Source: Diadema setosum (lineage: Eukaryota; Echinodermata; Echinoidea; Diadematoida; Diadematidae). Taken from it: a DNA stretch of 64,000 bases. The position numbers were made by a program, and so were the translations under genes. Location of the stretch: NCBI RefSeq assembly GCF_964275005.1, contig NC_092698.1, forward strand, positions 28,747,447-28,811,446, written 5' to 3'. Positions 1 through 11,300 of this stretch are shown here, piece after piece (position 1 is the first letter of the stretch; each line of letters starts with the position of its first letter). The notes below the pieces were generated by a model. That model had not been told where the DNA came from. It was given only the letters and a program-made list of their open reading frames with translations, and made no database searches.

Positions 1-40
1 TAAAGAGATTTGTTCGAGAAGGGACAGGCCCTGGACTTAC

Positions 41-3000
41 AAATTTCTTGGGTCCATGGTCCTGCATGGAGTTAATACCCTGCTTCTTCAGATAATCTTC
101 AATCTTCTCCTCATCAAGAGAATCTACCGGTGTGCTATTCCACAGCTCCTTGAACTCTAGGTGAACACATGGAGAGGGAAAGAAGTAAGCATGCATCAAG
201 ACATTGCTCTGCACACCCATACTCACGTACACACACAAACACAGAGGAGCGTTTAGCATGACAATCATATGGATTACATATGAAGCTTTCTAGCACATAA
301 GTACATGGGTAATAATTTCAGTGGGTGTCTGGTAGTATTCTCATTTGACCTCGTTGCTCTGCAGCAGGTTAAAAAAGTGGTAGAGTGGTATACGGCTGTG
401 CCCCTTAACCATGAGGAGACCCATTTTGGTTGTTATACTTGATAAAGACCCAGTTAGATCGAATACAATTAATTATTTATTCAATTTTTTTTTAAGGCCA
501 ACATCGCTGCCCATCTGAGAGAGATTCGCGGCCAACGGGTTGAAAAGTGCAAGTATAAGGCATAGGTGGAGGGTAATCAACTCAAAAAAAAAAAAAAAAA
601 AATGAGCTTGCTCATATGACAAATAATGTGATACATGCACACAACTTTGTCACCTTCCACAGATCATGTGATAACTAAGACTAAGAAGTTCCTTTATAGT
701 CTATAATAAAACCAGAGGAGATATAACAACAGAAATCGGTTTCTACTGATAGCCATGTGTAATCTTTCCTCTCACCTTCATCAATTTGTAGCTTGAACGT
801 CTTGTCATTGAAGTACACCACTTTTTTCTTGTCTGGACGTGTTAAGATGATCAGGTGTTCTGCCAGTTTCTGATGTAAAACGTGACAGAATGCAGAAAAT
901 TATTATGTGTCACATGCAAGTTTGCCCTCTCAGAATGTATTTGGAATTACCCATAAATCATATTTTGTCACACATCACACAAAATGAAACAAAAATAATT
1001 ATGAAATATTTTGTTATTTTTCAAACATACTTCCAATTTCTTTTACCTGCACCCTTTTATTTCTTACTTTAAAGGATATTTTGAAGTAAAGCTTCAACAT
1101 GATTTTCAAGGCATTTGTAAACATTTCTCTCATGACATTCAATAGGCATAATTATGGTTTGCACAAGTTTGGAGTATCTACTTCTACGCCACCTTCCCGG
1201 CTTTTTGAAATTACTATTTGCTGCTACGTTTACAAACATTCCCTATTTCTCTCAAGCTCACTCTTTTGGTTGTCTTTACTATTTCAATGGCACGTGTGTG
1301 GGTATGCATTTGTCTGTACAATATATGTTAGTGCTACTGACTGGGTGACTGGAAAAAGTAACTGCGACCTGAAATTAAAAAGTGCAATGATATTGATTCT
1401 CCCTTTCAGCACCAATGATGAATTCTCAGAAAATATACCACTTCTTTTTTACAAATACTCCATTACTGATTCATATATGTTTGCCAATCCTTTCCACCTC
1501 TCTTCTTTCTCCAATCCTATACTGTAAAACACAATATTTTTGTGGCATGAAATTTTCACGAATTGGAGCTGGCGGCCTTTTTCGCGGCATGAAATTTTCG
1601 AGAGTTGCCTGTAACATTAAATGCGTATAGTGTAGACAAAAACTTTCATGTGCATTTTAATTTTGCGGATCTTGGCTCTCGCAAAATTCACGAAATTAAA
1701 TTGCACGTGAACATTCCTTGTTTTACAGTATACTTCTCCCCCCCCCCCCCCATTTTGGTCTATCTCTTTCTCTTATGACTATGGTGGTAAAACTGTTTGA
1801 TTCTGTTGCTCAAGAATGCTTTCAAAATTTTGCCGTGTATTTACCTCATACCATTATGTAGCACTGTGTCTTTCAAATGTTGTTCCTTCATGTGCTCAGC
1901 TTCATCTTTGTTCTCCAAGAATGATATCTTGTATAATTTACACAATAAATCATAACTCCAAAGGCACTCTCAAGTATTGCATTTTAACAATAGACGAAGC
2001 AATATTACAATGCTTCATTGTAAAACTGGACATTTTATCGCAGTTCATGTGACATGAGACAAGTGTAAAACTAAAAGTTTACTCATTTTTTTGCTTTTTA
2101 TATGTTACATTGTCATAGCTTGATTCCACTGAATGAAAAAAAAAAAGGTGGAATTCATCTTATCCAGCAGAGCATGATATTGTTTACAGTATATGGTCGA
2201 CACAAATAATCACCATTTCATTCTAGCCCTGGGGTCTGTTTTATGAAAGTCCTATGCGAGACTTGATCTCTCATAGGACACACTTGTGAGAGACTTCATG
2301 AAATGGATTATACTTCTCTTTGAAAGTCTCTCATAGCTACATATGAGTGACTTTGGCCATTTTGAGATTTATGTAAAAACTTTTATGCGATGACTTCATG
2401 AAACAGACCCCAGCTGGTGGCAGCGAGTCTGGAACTATATTTCCTGACATGATGTTACTCCAGGAACATAAATATTTCAATCCCTGCTGCATTAGTTACA
2501 TGATTGCATTATGACCAATCACTGACCAGTATTTCCGTAAAACTTTTAAAGTAGCTAGACAAAGATGTCTCACCTTGAGGCCAACCTGAGCATGCGGTAA
2601 GCTTTCCATGACGTCATCCATCATGATTCCCCCCAGACCCTGCTGGTCTCGTTTGTTGAGAAGGCGATGCAGGTCCTTTCTGCTCTTCAGGTTGTAAGCT
2701 GGCTGGAAGACGTACTTGCCATCCTCAAATTTGATCTTGGGGTTGTTTGGCAGGGCCTGCATTGTGACATGAACAAAACAAAACATTTGAAAAAAAGAAT
2801 CACTCTGTCTGAGCTAAAATGAGCAAAAACCATCTTTCAGTGGAGTTATGGCATGGGGTCGTGGTATGGGAAGAGGTCTCCATAATGTCGTGACCATGCT
2901 TATATTTTTCATATTTACCAACAAACATGAATATCACATTCTTGGCCAACAGTGTTAGAGCCATACTCTTTGGATTGGCACAATCCAGGAAACTGGTAAT

Positions 3001-5289
3001 TGATATGTTCTGCACTGGTTTGGATTGTACACACGAAGAATATGTAAATTAATCAAAAGAGAAGAAAATAATTCATTGTCCACAATAAATGAATAAAAAC
3101 ACTCTGACTCCATTCAAAATTATGGTGCCATGTTTTATACAGTAGGTATGTTTCTACACAATTCAAATTAATAATCTAAATCCAGGACACAAACATATTG
3201 TAGATTGTCCTCTTGCTCTGAACTTTTAACCCCCTCACCTTTTCTCCTGGACCCAGGTGCCCAGCAGAGGTATGCTTACAAAATACAATGATCTTGACTT
3301 AGTGAAATAAAACCTGCATTTTCCTCACATTCAGTTCACACCTTTTTTTCTTAAAGTCCTTACAGTATAATTCTTAAGTTTGAATTCACTATTAAATGTC
3401 TGGATATCTCCTCCAAAAAAAACAACAAACAAACAAAGCTAGGAAACAAAGCATTTTCATATTACATCAAATAGCTGGAATACCAAGAGCAATTCTAAAC
3501 AAAGAAAGGCTGCTTCTGGGATCGAATGGCCACAGAAACTCACCTCATTGACCAGCCAGGTCTTGATTGTTTGGCCAATGTCCAGTTGATTCGTCTCATC
3601 CATGATCTCATCAATGGTCAGTGGATACGAGTCACCTTGCTGATGCCTGGCCTGTGTGGTTAGAAAAAGAATCTGGGTCACACTTCCACACAAATGCATC
3701 TTATTTCTACTATTGCACTGGTAGGTAAACTCCTCTACAGGATGTTGCATTTGGTAGTGAACACATTTCAGGTCTGTATCATCCTAATTCCAAGTCATGC
3801 TGTCCATTTTGTTGCCAACTCCTTCAGAGAGTTTCTTTCCGATTGCAAAAGATAAAATTGTGGCAAAAAAAAAAGAGAAGAAAAAAAAAAGGGAATATCA
3901 CAGAGGACTCTGTGAATCGTCATACGCCTTGAGGTCTGGGGCCAAAATGTACCATAAATCTGTGTTCACACTGGGAAGCTAGTGCATGACACATGGAAGC
4001 ACTAGACACATCACTACTATACATGACATCACTTAAGTTATGACCTTGAAATATTATTCTCTCACCCTTCCCATACATGTTGTCACACATTTTCCGTTGC
4101 TAATTAATCAAACATCATTAGCATTACGTGAAAAACCCTCTAATATAATCTATATGCATAAATGTATGCAAAAAAAAGGTATGTGTATAAAATAAAACCT
4201 GCATTCTAAAGAAAATGAAGACCAGTCTAGCCATTATAATCTTACTGATGTTTGATAAACTGGTAAAGAATCGCTGCTTACCTTCATAAAATTGACAATC
4301 TTGGCTAGCACACCAAAGCGGTACTTGGAGCTCCCAGACTGAAATCTATAGTTGGTGCTATTCAAGCTTGTGCCTGTGTTAATTCAACATGGAGATAAAG
4401 ACGTAAAGTACAGAAAGATATAGAGAGGCTAGGGTGACTGAAACTTGGTGAATGTTGGGAATACTCATATATTCCTGTATTATGAATAATCTCTTTCTGT
4501 TTTGTTTTTGTCCAAAGGGGTTTGTTAATTTCTGTTTACTGATGTTTGATGAATTGTCAAGAATTGCATTTTTACCTTCATAAAATTCAATACCAACTAA
4601 AGACTCAAACATTGCCTAGAGTTTCCAATAAGGCAATGGTGCCTAAAAGTAACTTAAAGAAGGAGATATTGGTACGCTTCCAACTTACACACTGTGATGT
4701 TATTCAGTCCACAGAAGTATACTAAAAGACATCAGCTTTGAGAAGGACTATATTTACATAGACTATGAATCTCCAACCTGAAGTATGATGTGTAATAATG
4801 GAAATAAAGTAAAGTAAGCTTCAATAATGATTGACTCTGCCTATGTGTGAACAATGATTGTATTACAAGCTAAATGTGTCGTTCACTTGCTATGTCATGA
4901 TACAGTACCTTTGGCATGCACTGCTGACCCCTAAACATAAGGACTTTTTTTTTCTATGTAAGTACATACTTGAATAAGAGCACAATTGATTCATTTTTAT
5001 AAGTTTCGATGTTTGTAGTTGTTGTTTGACCACACTTGGGCATAGTGTCCCTGTCCACATTTGAAGGCATAGTTACTCCTGAGCAACACACTTGACAAAC
5101 ATAACACACACTTTCACTTTCTCAGACACACACACACATAAAATTGTACAAGCTTCACTTCTCTTTCTCCTACTCCTCACATTGCATAAATGCTAAATGA
5201 GCTTGTAGAAATACATTGACATGCAGAGTACTTACAGAGTTTGCATGCAGCCTTTGATCACATCATTCATGTTACCATCGTTACACACA

Positions 5290-5321
<32 letters not shown>

Positions 5322-8300
5322 GCACTACCATTCATTAACATCTATGCATGCAAAGCCCTTGTTTGTATGGGCTCCTCTTGTGTATCACAACTTAAAGGAC
5401 TATCTTAATACAACTATCTAACACAACTTAAAGGACTATCTTAATAGATTATAATACATCTAAAATATGCATCATCTACCTTGGCTTGAAAAGTTCTGCT
5501 GAGGTTTACTCTTTTTCTTGGGTGGTTCAGATGAACTGGATGCCTTGTTAGTGGGTCTTTTCTTCTCAATGGTAGGCTGAGCGATTGCCCTTCTCATGAA
5601 CGCCTCCCTCTCTCTCATCAGTGCTGGATCCATCTTCTTGGAGATCTACCATCAGAATAAAGAAAAATTTCATAATCTCAGTAAGCTATAGCCTATACGC
5701 CTACTGATCCCCATTGAAGAAAGTGCATAATTATGTTTGGGCATGGCACGGGTGATATGACCGCTTATTTTCAAGTAAATATGGCTCTGAAGTGAAAAAT
5801 GCTATATGGGCTTACAGAAATATGTTGAAACATCTACATGCATACACTGCTTTAGTTCATGCAGCCCAAACCGTGACCAGCCTACAATGCAAAGCATTTG
5901 GGCTGCATATATTAGGATTTTGTGTCTCTTACTTGGTGGTTAGGACATATAGGGTCTGTAAAATGCAACTTTAAAACTTGAATTACATGTATTTACAATT
6001 TGAATACGTACAAATGTAGTTCAATCATTAATATCTCAAGGCTTGTTAAATCTGGGTATTCCAAAATTCCCTTATTATTCAAATTGATGATTTTCTTGAT
6101 TCGGTCAAACGTAAGCTTAAAGGAGATGAACACAAAGAAATTTTTATCAATGTCTTTTCAAGACCATGAGCATGATGAGGACTGGCCTTTTGTTAAGGCC
6201 CTCTCGCTGTAATGGTCGAGTAAAGCGACGGCGTGAGGCCCTTTTGAGATCTGCTTCACACAATATTATTCATGACACATGAACCCTACTGAATAGTCAT
6301 AAATAACAGGTTCCTGTCGACCAATATAATTGCGTGCTCCCCACACCCTTCGTCTTGGCATTGGCTGGCCTGTTTCCATGCATCACTGACCACCAGTGGA
6401 CCTAGTCTGTGGCATGCATTCGCTGTATGCAAATCAGGCTCGGGCAGACAGACATGCAGATTGGTTGACTTCAGGAGCAAAATTCGGTAATTCAAAAGGC
6501 TAATAAAAGGATGCCAAGCAGATCTCAAAATGCCATCGCGCAACCCCATTCGGCTAGGCTCTCTTCACCATACAGTGGGAGGGCCTTGACAAAGGGCTAG
6601 ATGAGGACAGTCTGCATGCAGTAGAATGAGAAAATTCCACATCAAGTATAGAAGTTAGATTTAAAAAAAAAAGAAAGGAATCATAGATGCAGTCAAAAAC
6701 TAGTTAGTAGAAACACCAGCTTACTGCTGGTGAAATAGGGCACTTTCAGAGGTGCCTGAATTCATGATTTTGTTCTCGTTATACAGAGTCAAAGCAAGCA
6801 GGCTGGAGAAAATCTTGATATTGGCCCCACCACAGTGCGCATGCATCCGTGTTTTGGCAAGTAAGATTAGCTTAGGGTTAGGGTTGTATTTATGGTTAAA
6901 TTAGTCTAGGGACATTAGGAAGTCCTTCCGATAATAAAAGGGGGAAAGAAAAGAAAGAAGAACAAGGGAAAAAATTAAAGAAGGAGAGATGAAAGATGCT
7001 ATGATAAGGAAATCCGCCTTTCCACTGTATTACTCATGCATAAATGCTGTTTGGTGGAGCCGCATTCACAAGTATTATACTGTGGAAGAAAACCAAGCTG
7101 CTGTGCTTATGTACAGCTGAATATCACACAGTGGGGCTAAATTTATGAGTAACAGGAAAACCACCATAGCATTATTACAGAAAGGCAGTTGTGGTAGGGC
7201 CTATTTCGCGAGTAAGCCATAGTGTCGCAGGCTGTTTACCCAGGGCACTCCCGCTCCAACAGTAGTAGTAACTAGTAGGAGAGTGGATCGTATCACAGCA
7301 CACTTTTATTTGGTGGCTCTGAATTCCATACTCAGAGGATGAAATTTCGAGCAAGAATAATTATTCACAAAGTCCTGAAAATTACAAATTTTGCAAAACT
7401 GTGTGAATTGTTTGCACTAATTTTTAGAAAATAGACTTCAAGTCAACCTGTTTACAAAAAGTTATCTTTAATAGCAGAGCAAAATCACATTTTGATTCCA
7501 GACACAATTTTCATAGTCAAATAATTGATGTCTTTTACATCTTACCGGTATTCATGCACCAGAATCACAATTCCTAATCATTCCACGATTTAACAAACAC
7601 ATTTGTACCGAGTGGACGATGAAGAGAAAATTGGCAAATTAGGCTCAAATTTTGTATTGTACAATAAAAGGTCTAACATGAACATTTCGGACAATTTACA
7701 ATGTACGTCATATCATAAAATCTTGTGATAAATCGACATCTCCTTCTAAATCTGAGGTAAAATGTGAATTTCTTGGTGTTTCTACAATGTGTCATATTTT
7801 TGCGATTTCGGCCCATAAATCTACATGTTTAATGCTCTGACACAAGTCTAGTCACTGTCATGCTATGATTAAGTCCTGCACACATTGAAATTATGCAGAG
7901 ATGTATGCATGTGTGTGTCCGGAATGCTGTCCGGTGATAGCATAATCTGCATTCTACAACTAGATTCTAGGGCTCTATACAACAGAGTACCCTGCCCCTG
8001 CAGCCCTCACTGGCCTTGCCTTGATCAATTATCATTAGGTGATACGCTATCAGCGTATCACCTATTGTGATTGTCAAAATCTCTCTTTATTTTTTTTTTA
8101 TTCTTCTTTCTTTCTGGACAATTTTGTGTCGTCAATATCTCAAGAATGACATTACGAAATAACATGACATTTTCAGTCAACATGTCTCATGACAAAATCT
8201 AGCCACAATAAGGTTTTCATGACAGTAACATATCTATGACGTCATCTAGGCGCCATTTTGTGATTTTCGGACCTTGTCACATGATCAATCATAACTTCAT

Positions 8301-11300
8301 AACTAGATGTCATTTCTGTATCATTTTCGGTGGACATGAAGTTCAGGTCACGCTCTATCTTACTTTTTAACGCTAGTTACACAGGTCATCATTAGGCGCG
8401 CGTAAGCGCGCGTCAAAATTTTAAAAGGCTCAAAACGACTTCCCAATGGGAAATCTCGAAGTTTCAGACAATTTTAAGCGTTTCAAACATTTTCTCGCGT
8501 GCGCGTCCGTCCGCGCAATTTCGCGCGCAGAGCCCGTAAGCAAAATGAAAATGCAATTTTTGTGACTGATTTGGATTCCTGATACTTTGAGTAATAATAT
8601 CCATTGATTTCCGATCGATTTCGACCTATAACAAAGGAATGCACTGGCGTCAAAGTTGAAATTCCGCGTGCGCGTCTTTCTGCAAATATAGTGAAAAAAC
8701 ATGTCTTTGTTTATTTCGCCATAGCTCTTTAGATCGTCCGTTGACCCTATATTTCTATTGCATATTACAAAAGTATATGAATTGTAAATAACATTCCAAG
8801 TATCAGTATTGCCAGGAAAACGCGATGACGTCATCATATCGTCATTTTAAATCAAAAAAGTGGAATTGATTTTTTTGAGGTACTGTTTCAGACATTCATT
8901 TGCTCGTATCTCTGTTGTTTAAGCTCAATATTACCCCAAATTCAGATATGTTGCACTTTGAACATTTACCTTTCAAGTCCATGCCATGGTTTTGAAATAT
9001 GATGACGTCATCATACTAGAAATTGTGATTAAAGGTAAAGACTCAAAATCAGACAAGTTTACGTGTTATGTCTATGGGAGGTGATTTTTTTTTTAACCAT
9101 GCATTGACTTGACAACGTTTAAGCACCTTTGCCTCATCTGATTTTACTCCATTTCCTCTGAAACATAAATATGTTGTAGCTGAGACAATAAGCTTTAGTA
9201 ATCATGCATTTTATGTTTTCAAATCTCTTCATCAGGTTGACAATTTTGCAATTTAAAACTGAAAATGAGAATGCAATCTGTACGGAACGATTCCCAATTT
9301 TTCTTTGCAACTGTATATTGATCGAATCCACGCTGCCACTTGTGGGAAGTTGAATAGCGCCATCACAAGTCAACACTGTCACGATAATATTTAGATTTAA
9401 GTTTCGCACTCGATCTTCAGGACAGCCATGTGGCATAATCGGTTAGCGTTCGACTCCCGCAGGACTTTTATCCGTTCTTTCTTTTTTTTCTCTCTTTTTT
9501 TTTCGGCAGTTCAGCTTTACTCCGATGTCATTTATCGTATTATTTTATCAAGTGTACGTAACCCGTGAACACGGCTGCTCTATTTCCCTTGTTTTGTATT
9601 GGAGTTTGGAGATTGGGTTTGCTTCATTAATTTTGTCACACTTAATGTTGTAAATTGCCCCTTGTTACAGTGTCCCACTTGCCACCTTTCGTTTGCTCTT
9701 TCCTTTTCTCTTCATTGGTTATTGTTATACTGTAACAGGATAGGTAGGAATATGTACGTTTAAATAACTTGCAGGAATGGGAGCTGAATTGATTAACTCT
9801 AGTCCAGGTGTATGGCGTCTCGCTCATCTCTTTGAAATTCCAGGTTGTTATTGTTTGACCCAATAACGGAGTTGTAGACAGGTTATATGTTGCTATAGAG
9901 GTATCTTGTGCCACATGAATGGAAAGCATCACTGTTTAGTAGTAGTAATGAACTTTTTCATGTTGTATATGGTATAAATATTTTAGATATATATATATAT
10001 ATATATATAATTAAAGATAAATTTCACATCCAATCTTCGGTACAGCCGTGTGGCTGTCACTTAGCGCGCTGCATGGTCATTATGCACTACCTTAGGACGA
10101 GATGTTCGAGACCCGCAGGACGCTATCATTTTTTTTCTCTCTCTCTCTTCCTTTGTGTTTCTTTTGGCAGTTCAGCTTTATTCCGATCGATGTCATTTAT
10201 CGTATTATCTTATCAATTATGCTACCTCACGACACACAGTCGCTCAAGTTCCTTTTTTTTTTTTTTTTGTCGGAGGCTGGAGGTTGAATTTGCTTCATTT
10301 ATCATACGTATTGTTTAAACTGCCCTTGGTACAGTGCCCCGCTTGCCACCTTTCCTTTTCTCTTTCCTTTTCTCTACGTTTGTTCCTGTTATATTGTCAC
10401 AAGACAGGTCGGAAAATAATTTGCATAACTCAACTGGAGCAGGAATGGCAACTGAATGAATTAACTCTAGGCCAGGTGTATGGCGTCTCGCTCATCTCTT
10501 TGAAATTCCAGGATGTTATTGTTTGACGTAATAACGGAGTTGTAGACAGGTTTTATGTTGCTATAGAGGTATCTTGTGCCACATGAGTAGAAGGCATCAC
10601 TGTTTAGTAGTAGTAATGAACTTTTTCATGTCCCTCCATGTCAATTATAGTGTGGTTTAAAGGGGTTGTGTGTCTATCTGCCAAAGAAAAGGAATAACTT
10701 ATTTTCGTCATGGCTGTTTCTCTATACGTAGCCGTAGGTAATGAGTGTTGTTGGTATCTGAGCAGTGAAGAACAGAGCATCAGGCTAAAATCCCCCTTAG
10801 TTATACGCGCTAAGCGTTCAATTTGATATATCTTTCTTTATGAAGTCAATCCCTGCTAATGGAGTTACAGAATTATGTTATAACACGTTTCACTGAAAGT
10901 TTGTAAAGCAAAGTTTATGGACAAGGCAAGCAATTGTACATGAATATACCTACCATTGATTTCAGAGGGAAATTATGGTATGCATAAATGTAAGGGTATC
11001 ATTGCTTTGGAATTGCTGAGACAATATGCTTGGCACGAGGGCTTCCACTTCTAATAACTGATCCCTTTGAAGATGTGTCGGTCACGGGTGATCGTCATGA
11101 TTCATCTTTCACGTAGAAGCTTACGTTCCACACTCTTGGTTAGAGAAGACTTACCATCATACTTCAAATTGTTATTAAAGGTAAAGACTCAAAATCAGAC
11201 AAGTTTACGTGTTATGTCTATGGGAGGTGATTTTTTTTTTAATGTGCATTGACTTGACAACGTTTAAGCACCTTTATCTCAGATGATTTTGCTCCATTTC

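Noticed and set aside
9908-10526. Overlapping hydrophobic frames of 123-136 codons
   Set aside because: They come from T-rich tracts in the tRNA-headed repeats and are not preserved between the two copies.
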